Origin: Halobacteriovorax marinus SJ
Lineage (GTDB): Bacteria; Bdellovibrionota; Bacteriovoracia; Bacteriovoracales; Bacteriovoracaceae
Assembly (NCBI RefSeq): GCF_000210915.2
Contig: NC_016620.1
Coordinates: forward strand, 806,001-870,000
Direction: 5' to 3'
DNA: 64,000 bases
The notes beneath the pieces are model-generated. The model made no database searches and was not told the DNA's origin. It was given only the letters and a program-made list of their open reading frames with translations. The position numbers and the translations under genes are program-made. Positions 32,759 to 41,420 of the stretch are shown one piece after another (position 1 is the stretch's first letter; each line of letters starts with the position of its first letter).

Positions 32759-33394
32759 ATGATGGAAGTTTTTACTGAAGGTTTTTTATTGCAGGCAAGT
32801 TTAATCTTGGCCTTGGGTGCACAAAACTTATTTATTATTGATGTTGGTATAAAAAAGAATAATCATATCTTGGCCGCAACTATTTGTGCCATTTGTGATG
32901 TATGCCTCATTCTTTTAGGTGTTCTTGGTATATCGACACTTCTATCAAGTATTCCGACCTTTAAGATTTTCATTGGAGTATTAGGAGCGTTATTTCTCTT
33001 ATACTATGCAGTTCTAAAATTGAGAGAATTCTTTGTTGGTTCATTCGATTCAAAGAATAAAGCTCAATTAGTGCTCTCTAAGAAAATTATAATTCTAACG
33101 ACTCTGAGCTTCACTCTTTTAAATCCACACGTCTATATCGATGCCTTCTTTTTAATTGGCGGGTACTCTACAAAATTCGATTTCATGACGGATAAGTTAA
33201 GCTTTGGACTTGGGGCCGGAGTTTTCTCTATAATTTGGTTCTATTTCTTGGCGAGCTTTTCTTCTAAGTTTTCAACTTTTCTCTCTAGTGAAAAGAATAT
33301 GAGATGTACTTCACTTGCGACAGGACTTATTCTAACGATTTTAGCCTACAAGCTAGGTATGGAATCAATTGGAGAGATCCAGAAGATTCTATAA
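32759..33394 (+). CDS. argO: LysE/ArgO-family amino-acid exporter
   Basis: 211 aa with about six transmembrane helices. The LysE signature ILALGAQNLFIID is at residues about 16-29, and LLNPHVYIDAFFLIG (the NPHxYxD motif) at about 121-135. It exports arginine or lysine. Start ATG 32759 has CAGGAGA upstream; a second ATG follows at 32762. It is controlled by the divergent ArgP. In a predator digesting prey protein, export of excess basic amino acids is a sensible role. Confidence 0.9.
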   Translation: MMEVFTEGFLLQASLILALGAQNLFIIDVGIKKNNHILAATICAICDVCLILLGVLGISTLLSSIPTFKIFIGVLGALFLLYYAVLKLREFFVGSFDSKNKAQLVLSKKIIILTTLSFTLLNPHVYIDAFFLIGGYSTKFDFMTDKLSFGLGAGVFSIIWFYFLASFSSKFSTFLSSEKNMRCTSLATGLILTILAYKLGMESIGEIQKIL

Positions 33395-33457
33395 TAATCT
33401 TTTTCTATTGAGTGACCATTTTTAAGCTATACTATAATAGTTAAAAATAGGTTAGAG

Positions 33458-34747
33458 ATGATTAATAGTAATTTTCAAGGGTATAGTAAGTCACTAGTGG
33501 AGAGAATTGACCTAGGTTCTATTGAGGGACCTAGGGGATTTGATTATCTTCAATGGCTACAATTCTTTAAGGCTGATACTCTTGATGCCTTTATTCAACT
33601 ACAAAAAACGTATCCACGTATTGCAAGTTTTCCATGGCCTATGAATTCTGTGATTATTTATGATCCTGAACTTATAAATGATTTACTGGTGAAAAATTAC
33701 CGAGACTTCCAAAAGGGAGATCAAGTCTTAGAAGTAAGTGCTGTCATAGGAAGAGGGATTGCAGTTAATAATAATTTTAAGAGTTGGTCTAGAAAGAGGG
33801 CCATAATAGCTAAAGACTTTTCTCGTCCAAATATTGTCACATTTGAAAATGTCATTCGTAGAATAACTCAACAGAAATTTTCGTCTTTTAGCAGTATAGA
33901 AGAAGTTGAGATCTTTGATTTCTTTAAAGATATAACCTTTGAGATTTCCTGTGAAACACTACTTGGGAAGAGATTGAGCTCAGAGGAGAGTTCAAGATTC
34001 AAAGAAGCTCTTGAAGTGTGTTCAGAGATTTCATTTAAAAGAGTGTTTCAACTACTTCCTCTGCCTTATTGGGTCGCTACCAAAGATAATTTGGACTTTC
34101 AACATCACTATAAAATCTTAGAAAGTATTATTATAGAGATCATTGAGAGCTCAAACTCGTCTAACTCTAGTGGAGTGCTTCGAAGCTTACTAGGAAGTGA
34201 ACATCATCTATCACAAGAAGAGATACGTGATGAACTCTTAACTCTACTTATTGCTGCCCATGAAACCACCGCCTATACATTGGGCTGGGCAATTTGTTTA
34301 ATGACAAAAGAAGGGGGATTTGAGAGGGAGAATTACGAAGAGATCATCTATGAAACAATGAGGCTCTATCCAGCACTGCCACTCTTTTCTAGAAAGGCCG
34401 TCCAAGATACAGAACTTGGAAATATAAAAATACCAAAGAATACAAATATTGTAGTTCCCGCTCATGTCCTGCACCGTATGAATGAATTCTGGGAGAGTCC
34501 TGAGAGTTTTATGCCTTCTAGGTTTTCTGATATTACAATAAGCTCTCTATCTCACTACCTTCCCTTTGGTAAGGGAGCTCGAAAGTGCTTAGGTGAGTTT
34601 CTTAGTATGAATATAATGAAGGTCATACTAGAAGAGTTCTTCAAAACCTTTGAAATCGACACTCAGATATCGAGATTGCCAAAGGCGAAGATAAGCGTAG
34701 CACTATCGCCAAGTGAAGATATCTATCTCAAGCTTAAAAGAAAGTAG
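33458..34747 (+). CDS. Cytochrome P450
   Basis: 429 aa, soluble (no membrane anchor). The I-helix motif AAHETTAYTLGW, the K-helix EXXR (YETMRLYP) and the heme loop LPFGKGARKCLGE with Cys377 are all intact, so it should be an active monooxygenase. A -10-like TATAAT lies at 33433-33438. It stands alone, with no ferredoxin or reductase nearby. The substrate is unknown; fatty acids, sterols or prey-derived lipids are options. Confidence 0.92.
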   Translation: MINSNFQGYSKSLVERIDLGSIEGPRGFDYLQWLQFFKADTLDAFIQLQKTYPRIASFPWPMNSVIIYDPELINDLLVKNYRDFQKGDQVLEVSAVIGRGIAVNNNFKSWSRKRAIIAKDFSRPNIVTFENVIRRITQQKFSSFSSIEEVEIFDFFKDITFEISCETLLGKRLSSEESSRFKEALEVCSEISFKRVFQLLPLPYWVATKDNLDFQHHYKILESIIIEIIESSNSSNSSGVLRSLLGSEHHLSQEEIRDELLTLLIAAHETTAYTLGWAICLMTKEGGFERENYEEIIYETMRLYPALPLFSRKAVQDTELGNIKIPKNTNIVVPAHVLHRMNEFWESPESFMPSRFSDITISSLSHYLPFGKGARKCLGEFLSMNIMKVILEEFFKTFEIDTQISRLPKAKISVALSPSEDIYLKLKRK

Positions 34748-34815
34748 GCGAGTAATTTAGTTTAATGATTGATTAGATGAATTAGTCTATAATACTTCTA
34801 AGTAAAGAGGTGAAT

Positions 34816-35580
34816 ATGGTTTCTTATACAGCAATTGTATGGACATTAATTGCTGGTATTGCCACAGGTCTGGGTGCAATACCTATATATTTTAAAAAAG
34901 AATTTTCTAAGAAATCCCTAGATGTGGGGTTAGGCTTTAGCGCTGGAGTTATGCTGGTTGCATCTTTTCTATCTCTAATTATACCGAGTGTGTCTGAAGC
35001 AAAAGAAGTCTATACCTATAATGTAGGTCTACCAATAATTTTAATAAGTTTATTCACAGGCTATCTCTTTATTATTTTCATTCACGATATTCTTCCTCAT
35101 GAACACTTGATAAAGCATACTGATATGAAACATAGAAAGAAGATGAGCCGAGTTGCTTTGATCGTCTTGGCCATCTCTTTACATAATTTTCCAGAGGGGC
35201 TCGCCGTTGGAGTGGGATTTGGTTCTGGAGATGAGGGAAGTGGAATAGCTCTCGCTCTGGCCATAGCATTACAAAATATGCCAGAGGGACTTGTTGTTGC
35301 CTTTGGTCTTTTAAGCGAGGGAGCTTCTAAGCATAAGGCCTTTGCAATGGCGCTCTTATCTGGATTAGTAGAGCCTGTCGCGGCCGCAATTGGTTTTATT
35401 TCTTCTAGTGTGACTCATTATTCTCTTCCAATTGCTCTAAGCTTTGCAGGTGGAACAATGCTCTTTGTAATTTGCCAAGAAATGTTACCTGAGCTTTTTA
35501 GAGAGGGACATGAGAAGCATGCCACTCTTGGAGTCATTGTTGGAGTGATGTCCATGCTGGCAATTGATTACTATTTTTAG
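34816..35580 (+). CDS. ZIP-family metal transporter
   Basis: 254 aa from ATG 34816 (AAAGAGG upstream; a GTG at 34810 overlaps the RBS). Eight hydrophobic segments, with the ZIP metal-site motifs LHNFPEGLAVGVGFG and LQNMPEGLVVAF. A His-rich loop HEHLIKHTDMKHRKK lies between helices 3 and 4, as is usual. The protein likely imports Zn2+ or other divalent metals. No Zur-like box is visible upstream. Confidence 0.88.
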   Translation: MVSYTAIVWTLIAGIATGLGAIPIYFKKEFSKKSLDVGLGFSAGVMLVASFLSLIIPSVSEAKEVYTYNVGLPIILISLFTGYLFIIFIHDILPHEHLIKHTDMKHRKKMSRVALIVLAISLHNFPEGLAVGVGFGSGDEGSGIALALAIALQNMPEGLVVAFGLLSEGASKHKAFAMALLSGLVEPVAAAIGFISSSVTHYSLPIALSFAGGTMLFVICQEMLPELFREGHEKHATLGVIVGVMSMLAIDYYF

Positions 35581-35591
35581 GAAAGATAATT

Positions 35592-35894
35592 ATGTATGAG
35601 AGTACAAGAAGATATAGAAAGAATGATTGGTGGGACCTTGTTGTTGTTATTGATCAAGTCTTAGAGAAAGATAAGAGCTTTGAGAGTTTCTACTATATTG
35701 TAGATGAGCTAAAGTGGAGAATTGTAGACTCTGTTTCTGAAGGTGGAAATTTTAAAATTAGAAGTAAGGCAAAGGAAATTAAAAAGAGATATGAAGATAC
35801 TTGTGAAGAGATTGAGACATTATCTGAGACACAGAAGTGTGATATTGACGCTCTTTTTGACTTTATATTGAGTAGTAAGAATGATTCTTTTTAA
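35592..35894 (+). CDS. Small cytoplasmic protein, unknown function
   Basis: 100 aa, 11 bases after the ZIP gene. A charged, helical protein (RIVDSVSEGGNFKIRSKAKEI, split across two helices) without signal peptide. No family is recognised. It overlaps the next gene by 14 bases, suggesting co-translation with the LETM1-like protein. Confidence 0.6.
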   Translation: MYESTRRYRKNDWWDLVVVIDQVLEKDKSFESFYYIVDELKWRIVDSVSEGGNFKIRSKAKEIKKRYEDTCEEIETLSETQKCDIDALFDFILSSKNDSF

Positions 35895-36246
35895 GTGGAT
35901 TATTGATTTATATTTAGCTTTAATTCTATTGTTGGCCTCTAAGAAGAAAGGAATGCTTAAGAGAATTAGAAAAGCACTCGTTTCTCTTAAAGAGGGTCTT
36001 TCGCAGGAAGGTGTGGAGACGAGGGAGATGTTCCAAATCTATTCTCGCTACACTCAAGGAAAGGCGACAAAGAAAGAAATGAAAGTTGCTAATGAGCAAT
36101 TGAGAGATATTGTAAAGAGTCTTGGGCTAGGTGTTTTATTAGTGCTTCCCTTCGCTCCTTTAACTCTTCCTATAATTGTAAAATTAGGAAAGAGATTTGG
36201 AGTGGATATTATTCCATCATCTTTCAAGAAGCCCGAAGATGACTAA
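35881..36246 (+). CDS. Small LETM1-like membrane protein
   Basis: 121 aa with one N-terminal hydrophobic stretch (LYLALILLLASK) and a second near residue 83. The C-terminal segment GVLLVLPFAPLTLPIIVKLG followed by VDIIPSSF matches the core of LETM1-type proteins, which have a P-x-LP and PSSF turn. Eukaryotic LETM1 affects ion homeostasis; the role of short bacterial versions is not known. It overlaps the upstream gene by 14 bases. Confidence 0.6.
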   Translation: MILFKWIIDLYLALILLLASKKKGMLKRIRKALVSLKEGLSQEGVETREMFQIYSRYTQGKATKKEMKVANEQLRDIVKSLGLGVLLVLPFAPLTLPIIVKLGKRFGVDIIPSSFKKPEDD

Positions 36247-37023
36247 TCACTGAATTGGGTGATAATTCTCTAGGATCCTCTCCCTAGAGAGTAGAGCTAG
36301 GTTTGTAATATCATCACTAGGTTCTGTTTCAATAAATTCGCTAGAAGTTACTTCAACTATAAATTCACTTTGAGAAAAGACTGAAATTAGATGAGGAAGA
36401 AAGCTCATATCAGCATACCAAAAAGCTAAATCTCTATTTAAGGTAGTTACAGGCAAGGAGTTAATCTTTCTATAATTTAAAGTCAGAGGAATAATCGTGG
36501 CACCGCTCTCTATGGCCGCAGCGAAGAGAGGTCTTTTAAAATTCTTTATGCTCTCTCCATTAGTACTTGTTGCCTCGGGAAAAACTACTACATCAATTCC
36601 TGCCGCAAGGGCCTTGGTAATATCTTTAATTTCACTAGAGAGGTGAGCTCGACTTCTTCTCTCTACATAGAGACAGCCTGCTGCTTGGCATATTTGCCCC
36701 AGAAAGGGAGTGGTCTTCATTTCAATTGAAGTGACGAATGATTTCGGCCCTCTCGCTAAAAGAATAATTGCATCCAAATAAGAGAGGTGGTTTGCTACGA
36801 TAAGTCTACCTATCGCTTCTTTTTTACTCTTTATCTCTGTATCGTTTCTTATGACTTTTATAGCAAAGAGTTTCAAAGCTATTTTTGCCCAAAGGTGAGC
36901 GATGAGTGTTAGCTTTCTTATTGCGAGGTATCTATTAAAGTATCCTAAAACAAAGAAAGGAAGTGCACTAATAAAGTATCCACTAACTATGAGAGCAAAT
37001 AGAATTAATTTTAAATAAGCCAC
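36247..37023 (-). CDS. olsA: Lyso-ornithine lipid acyltransferase (OlsA/PlsC-like)
   Basis: 258 aa with an N-terminal transmembrane anchor. PlsC-family motifs: NHLSYLDAI (the H-x4-D catalytic motif), YVERRSR and FPEATSTNG. It transfers an acyl chain to a lysolipid. It overlaps the OlsB-like gene by 13 bases. That pairing supports OlsA, the second step of ornithine lipid synthesis, over general phosphatidic-acid synthesis, although the family alone cannot separate these. Confidence 0.68.
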   Translation of the reverse strand: MAYLKLILFALIVSGYFISALPFFVLGYFNRYLAIRKLTLIAHLWAKIALKLFAIKVIRNDTEIKSKKEAIGRLIVANHLSYLDAIILLARGPKSFVTSIEMKTTPFLGQICQAAGCLYVERRSRAHLSSEIKDITKALAAGIDVVVFPEATSTNGESIKNFKRPLFAAAIESGATIIPLTLNYRKINSLPVTTLNRDLAFWYADMSFLPHLISVFSQSEFIVEVTSSEFIETEPSDDITNLALLSRERILENYHPIQ

Positions 37024-37844
37024 TTAAAATACCTTTTCTTAAATAGAGAACTAACTTCATCTAAGTCAAGAATGGTAAAGTAATCAATACATTCAAATTC
37101 TTTATCCAATGCTGGAAGACCATGAACTTTAGCTCCTGCACAAATATAGCTCATGAGCAGAGAAGGAATATAGTCTCTTACTTCAATAGCAGATTCAGAG
37201 ATACATCCACTATAATCAATTTGGTACTTCTTAGTAGGTGAGATCTCAAAAGTATCTCTGAGGTAATTCTTATTTCTTAGATAATTTGTAATATTTGATG
37301 CCATTTGGGGTTCAATGGTACTTACGCTTGAGCAACCAAATAGATAGCGTGCACCAGTTTCTTCGGCATAAAAGGCAATCCCTTTCCAAAGTAAGTCAAT
37401 AACATTGCCGTTTCTATGGGACATATCAATACAGGCTCTACCAAGCTCTAGCTTAACGCCATCTAACTTCAAGAATCTCTCTAGTTTAAATTCTCCTTGA
37501 GAATAGAATGTGTCGCTATAAAGTGAGCAGATAAGTCGATAGGTTCCAATAATTTCCTGACTTTCTTTACAAATAATGATGAGGTGGTCACAGATATGGT
37601 CATATTCATCTAGATCGTAACTTAATTCACTCTCTTGATCGTCTTGTAGAAAATTAATATGTCTTAGTTTAAAAACTTCAAGTAATTCACTTGTACTTGT
37701 TGCAGTTTTTAGAAGGTAGCGTCCTGTTTCAATATGAACTCTATGTTTTGGAGTATATGAGAGAAATCTAGGTGAAAACTTTATGGCCATCTCACGTAGG
37801 GCGCTTTCAAAGAATTGCGTTTTAAATAAAGTTGTAGTGATCAT
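37011..37844 (-). CDS. olsB: OlsB-like ornithine acyl-ACP N-acyltransferase
   Basis: 277 aa from ATG 37844, with GGAG upstream (in-frame ATG 37880 overlaps the M20 gene). This is a GNAT-fold OlsB-type protein: FKLRHINFLQDDQESELSYD, then EYDHICDHLIII, GTYRLICS and ELGRACIDMSHRNGNVI. OlsB N-acylates ornithine with a 3-hydroxyacyl chain from acyl-ACP. The product is a phosphorus-free membrane lipid. It forms an operon with OlsA and an upstream M20 hydrolase that ends 1 base before its ATG. Confidence 0.78.
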   Translation of the reverse strand: MITTTLFKTQFFESALREMAIKFSPRFLSYTPKHRVHIETGRYLLKTATSTSELLEVFKLRHINFLQDDQESELSYDLDEYDHICDHLIIICKESQEIIGTYRLICSLYSDTFYSQGEFKLERFLKLDGVKLELGRACIDMSHRNGNVIDLLWKGIAFYAEETGARYLFGCSSVSTIEPQMASNITNYLRNKNYLRDTFEISPTKKYQIDYSGCISESAIEVRDYIPSLLMSYICAGAKVHGLPALDKEFECIDYFTILDLDEVSSLFKKRYFKWLI

Positions 37845-37845
37845 C

Positions 37846-39021
37846 TTATTCTCCTTGAATTCTTTTAAGAAATAATTCAATAGATCTTGAGCGAGTAATC
37901 AGACTCTCTCTTTCAATATATTCATGAGTAGTGTGCATGCCTCCTCCTATTGGTCCAAGACCATCAATAAGCAAACCTTTGGAAGAGGAAAAGTAGTTTA
38001 TATCAGCTGCACCGCCAGAGTGTTCACTGAAGATTTTTCTACCTTCTATTTTAGAAATTAAATTTAAGAGGAAATTAACCTCTTGGTTATTTCTTTTATT
38101 TTGAGACAGAGGAGGGCAGTCATCCTCTATGGTGAATTGGGTTTCACTCTTCAAGCTTGTATAGGGACATTGTAGATTGGAGTTCTCTATGGCCTCTAGC
38201 AGCTTTTGGTGAATCATCTCCCTACATTCTAAGTTTGAAAATCTAGCATCTAATTTAGCGAAGGCGTTATCGCAAATAGTATTAAAACCACCGTTGCCAC
38301 CTTGTATGCTTCCAACATTTAACCTTCGTAAGCTCTTCTCACAATTTAGAACTTGTAGTTGTGATATGAGTAGACAGAGTGAGTGAGCAGCGTTGATGTG
38401 GGGCTGGGAGAATCTTCCAGCGTGAGCGGCCAGACCTTTCACCTCTACGTTGTACCAGCGATTCCCACTTCTAGAAGAAATAATATTGCCAGTATGTAGT
38501 GCAGGCTCTAAACCTAGGACGTAATCTGATTGGGTGCCAACTTCTTTAAAATAGTCATGAAATCCTAAGGATCCAGTTTCTTCATTAGGTGATATGATGA
38601 CATTGATATTAAATTTATTTTTCTCTTTGGTTTGTAGTAGGGACTTTAAAGTACTTAGGCAAACAGCAATGCCACCTTTATCATCAGCACTTCCCGCACC
38701 GTAGATTCTCTTTCCATCAACCCTAAAGGGATTATCTTCTAAGTGAGTTACAACATCACTATGGGCAATGAAAGTTATACTTGGAAAATGGGGAGATTTA
38801 ATGAGACTTGCATGTAAGAGTTTAGGTGTATCCATCAATGAATTACTTATCCATTTGAAATGAAAACCTAGATCTTTTAGTTTATGGGCAACAAATTCTT
38901 GAACTAAGCTAATTCCTCTATGATTAGCGATCTGTGAATCTATTTCTATCAATTCTTTGAGGACTTCTTCTGTAGAGTTTAGTGTGAGATCATTCTTCAG
39001 TAGATTATGTACTTGCTGCAA
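37846..39021 (-). CDS. M20-family metallohydrolase (ArgE/DapE/CPG2-like)
   Basis: 391 aa. Metal and catalytic motifs are visible: ITFIAHSDVV, GAGSADDKGG (His then Asp), NEETGSLGF (catalytic Glu then metal Glu), GLEPA and EHSGGAADINYF near the C-terminus. The dimerisation lid contains VKGLAAHAGR. Family members remove acyl or amino-acyl groups (acetylornithine deacetylase, glutamate carboxypeptidase). Because its stop touches the olsB start, it could release ornithine for lipid synthesis, which is an inference. Start ATG 39021. Confidence 0.85.
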   Translation of the reverse strand: MQQVHNLLKNDLTLNSTEEVLKELIEIDSQIANHRGISLVQEFVAHKLKDLGFHFKWISNSLMDTPKLLHASLIKSPHFPSITFIAHSDVVTHLEDNPFRVDGKRIYGAGSADDKGGIAVCLSTLKSLLQTKEKNKFNINVIISPNEETGSLGFHDYFKEVGTQSDYVLGLEPALHTGNIISSRSGNRWYNVEVKGLAAHAGRFSQPHINAAHSLCLLISQLQVLNCEKSLRRLNVGSIQGGNGGFNTICDNAFAKLDARFSNLECREMIHQKLLEAIENSNLQCPYTSLKSETQFTIEDDCPPLSQNKRNNQEVNFLLNLISKIEGRKIFSEHSGGAADINYFSSSKGLLIDGLGPIGGGMHTTHEYIERESLITRSRSIELFLKRIQGE

Positions 39022-39148
39022 TTTTATTTCCTGCTAAATTACAACTAAATTTGAACATAGATAAATGAGATAGACTCATTAGTTTTGTGTCAGTTGATTG
39101 AGGAAATATTTTGATTCTATGTTTTTTGTTAGAGATCTATTTTCTTAA

Positions 39149-40075
39149 TTAGACTTTGAGGTGCCAAGGTTCAAAGCGGACTCCAAGAGTATTGCTTTGA
39201 GTGTAGCGAATATTGATATAGCCAAGGTCTACAAGTCTTTTAAACTCATCAGTTTGGGCAAAGTCTTGATCAAAATTTCTAAGACCCATATTTTTCTTAC
39301 CTACGTCAAAATCTCCAAGATAGTGGAAAGAATAACCAGGAGGGGCCAGTGACCTTGATGCTTTAGAAAGATTTCCCTTTGTCTCAAGAGCTTTTTCTAG
39401 GAAGAGGTGAAATTGCTTAGCAACACCTCTAATTCCCGAAGTGAGAATAAGACTCTCTCCAACATCACGTTGAACTTTCTTAAATAATTCTAGAGATTGT
39501 TCTCTCTTTAGGAAATGCCCAGAGTAGGGAACTTTTTCAACTTCTCTCTTTGCAATTGAATCCGTAAGGGCTGGAGCAGTTTTCTCTCCTCTAAATCCAT
39601 ATTTGTGAGCATCGAAGTAGAATAACTCTTCCATAAAGAGCTTCTCTTTCATCGTGACTGCTTCACAATTGGGAGCACTACTGGCAAAGAGATAAAAGTT
39701 ATCAACGCTAAGAAGGTTAAAATTTCCATGTCCAACATAGCGCTGTACTGCTCTAAACTTCTTAACTAATCCTTGAACTAGTAGATGATTCTCTGCCGAT
39801 AGGTAAATATCGTCAGGGAAGTTTTGAGAAAAGTATTTACTCTTAACTCTCTCATCTCTCATGAGTTCTTTAACTATTTCTTCATCATTTTTTACAATAG
39901 GAGCTGCCGGAGCTTTGGGAGCGGGTGCAGCAAAAGGATCAACACAAGAGCCGCACTTTTCACCGTGAGAGTTCCTGTGAAGGTGCTTTTCAATAAACGC
40001 GCATCCGCCAAGACTGCCAGAGGCTGCTAGTAGTGCACTATATTTTAAAAAGTCTCTTCTTTTCAAAGAAATCAT
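39149..40075 (-). CDS. Tat-exported lipoprotein, VanY-like M15 peptidase
   Basis: 308 aa from ATG 40075 (in-frame ATG 40096 adds 7 residues before the signal). The N-terminus has a twin-arginine motif (KRRDFLKY) and a lipobox (SGSLGGC), so it is a Tat-exported lipoprotein. The M15B domain is C-terminal: LILTSGIRGVAKQF, PPGYSFHYLGDFDVG and the final RFEPWHL with the zinc His. In typical VanY the first His and Asp are 7 apart; here the spacing is 6. D,D-carboxypeptidases act on cell-wall peptides, in the predator's own wall or the prey's. A helical linker lies at residues about 60-150. Confidence 0.78.
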   Translation of the reverse strand: MISLKRRDFLKYSALLAASGSLGGCAFIEKHLHRNSHGEKCGSCVDPFAAPAPKAPAAPIVKNDEEIVKELMRDERVKSKYFSQNFPDDIYLSAENHLLVQGLVKKFRAVQRYVGHGNFNLLSVDNFYLFASSAPNCEAVTMKEKLFMEELFYFDAHKYGFRGEKTAPALTDSIAKREVEKVPYSGHFLKREQSLELFKKVQRDVGESLILTSGIRGVAKQFHLFLEKALETKGNLSKASRSLAPPGYSFHYLGDFDVGKKNMGLRNFDQDFAQTDEFKRLVDLGYINIRYTQSNTLGVRFEPWHLKV

Positions 40076-40199
40076 CCTATTGATTTTTATGCGCAAAAAT
40101 ACGCAACTAATCTTAATAATACACTTTTACTAATTATATAGGCAAGAGGGTGCTTAGTGACTTTAAATAACAAAGTTCTTTAGTCTGATTTTGTTGAGA

Positions 40200-40541
40200 T
40201 TAGGCCTTTTTAACAACTGAGCACTTAAGGTACATCGAGCCATGTCCGTCAATCTTACAAGAGATATCGTGATCGTTGACTGGTTCCTCTAATAGACGAA
40301 TATTCTTAACTTTTGTCCCTGATTTAATGGTGCTCTTTCCGGCCTTTAGATCTCTAATCACAGTAACTGAATCACCATCTTGTAATTGATTTCCATTAGC
40401 ATCGAGAAATTTTGCGCTCGCTTCATCAGCTAGAGCATCGAGGCTCCACTCGTGAAAGCATTCTGGACAGACCCAGAGAGTTCCGTCGCTATAACCGTAA
40501 GGAGATGTACATTTTGGGCATGTTTGTGAGTCTGTAGTCAT
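40200..40541 (-). CDS. yjdM: PhnA/YjdM zinc-ribbon protein
   Basis: 113 aa. The N-terminal zinc ribbon has CPKCTSPYGY and WVCPECFHEW (four Cys). The C-terminal domain, DSVTVIRDLKAGKST and IDGHGSMYLK, matches YjdM (formerly PhnA) throughout its length. The exact biochemical role in bacteria is not settled. Confidence 0.93.
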   Translation of the reverse strand: MTTDSQTCPKCTSPYGYSDGTLWVCPECFHEWSLDALADEASAKFLDANGNQLQDGDSVTVIRDLKAGKSTIKSGTKVKNIRLLEEPVNDHDISCKIDGHGSMYLKCSVVKKA

Positions 40542-40590
40542 TCAAAAATAGTAGCTGCTTCATACACAGATGTAAATATGATAAATGTCT

Positions 40591-41151
40591 CTAACTGTGG
40601 GCAGAAAATGATTGGATATAATCACTTAGTTTAGTCCTATATAAGTGAAGAGTGTCATTATCAAATTCATAAGAGTGATATTTTGTGAGACTCATTCTCT
40701 TTGCTAGAAGCTCTCCTCTTCTGGTAACAACTTCTGTAAAAACCATAGAACTAGGATCCACTTGAGAATTATACTTCTTGGCCACTTCAATTGTAGAGGC
40801 GATAAGCTTCTTCGTTAATTTTGCAGACTCTGAATAAATTGAATAGACGAAGAGATACATTTTACTATCTTCTTCATCATTGAAGACATCTAAAGTAGAG
40901 AGGTCATTTTCTCGGTGGTTGGGGTTAATCATATTTTCGTATCCTCGTTCATTTAAAGGAATAAAGAAAATATGACCAACTTGTATATCAAGTTCATTCT
41001 TTGCAATTTGAATAAGGCCTGGATACTTTTTGGCAACAAACTCTATAACTGAGTATGGAAAGTGATCCTGGTCACTATAGAGTGTGTTCATCTGATTATA
41101 GATTTCAAAAACTTGCTCTTGAGTAGATATATTTAAAATACTATAAGACAT
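40591..41151 (-). CDS. GNAT-like protein of the speE-divergent operon
   Basis: 186 aa, overlapping the SemiSWEET gene by 11 bases. The C-terminal part (AKLTKKLIASTIEVAKKYN, VVTRRGELLAKRMSLTKY) looks like the helix and terminal segment of an acyltransferase fold, but the acetyl-CoA loop is not clear. I cannot assign a substrate. It is the third gene of the operon that begins with the Tat flavoprotein. Confidence 0.5.
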   Translation of the reverse strand: MSYSILNISTQEQVFEIYNQMNTLYSDQDHFPYSVIEFVAKKYPGLIQIAKNELDIQVGHIFFIPLNERGYENMINPNHRENDLSTLDVFNDEEDSKMYLFVYSIYSESAKLTKKLIASTIEVAKKYNSQVDPSSMVFTEVVTRRGELLAKRMSLTKYHSYEFDNDTLHLYRTKLSDYIQSFSAHS

Positions 41152-41419
41152 GCTTTGTCCTAAACTTTAAGTAGCCATAGAAGGCGAGAGCTCCCGCAGG
41201 AAGTTCTATTGAAGAGAGAAGTAGAATTGGCCATTCATCCAAGACTATTCCATAGTTGATCCAAGTGACTTGGCAACAAATAAGCGAGAGAATCATCAGC
41301 ATTGAAAAATCATCGGCACTCTTAGTCGTAAACATCTTATAGACTTGGTGATAGAGACCAATGATAAGTAAAATACTTGAGAAGGTAACGACGTATCTTG
41401 AGAAATCTATATAATTCAT
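41141..41419 (-). CDS. SemiSWEET-like (MtN3/PQ-loop) small membrane transporter
   Basis: 92 aa with three transmembrane helices. The pattern TKSADDFSMLMILSLI, then WINYGIVLDEWPILLLSSIE, resembles SemiSWEET half-transporters, which dimerise to move small solutes such as sucrose. It is 1 base after the flavoprotein gene and overlaps the next gene by 11 bases. The substrate need not be a sugar here, given the polyamine-related neighbours. Confidence 0.72.
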   Translation of the reverse strand: MNYIDFSRYVVTFSSILLIIGLYHQVYKMFTTKSADDFSMLMILSLICCQVTWINYGIVLDEWPILLLSSIELPAGALAFYGYLKFRTKHVL

Positions 41420-41420
41420 A

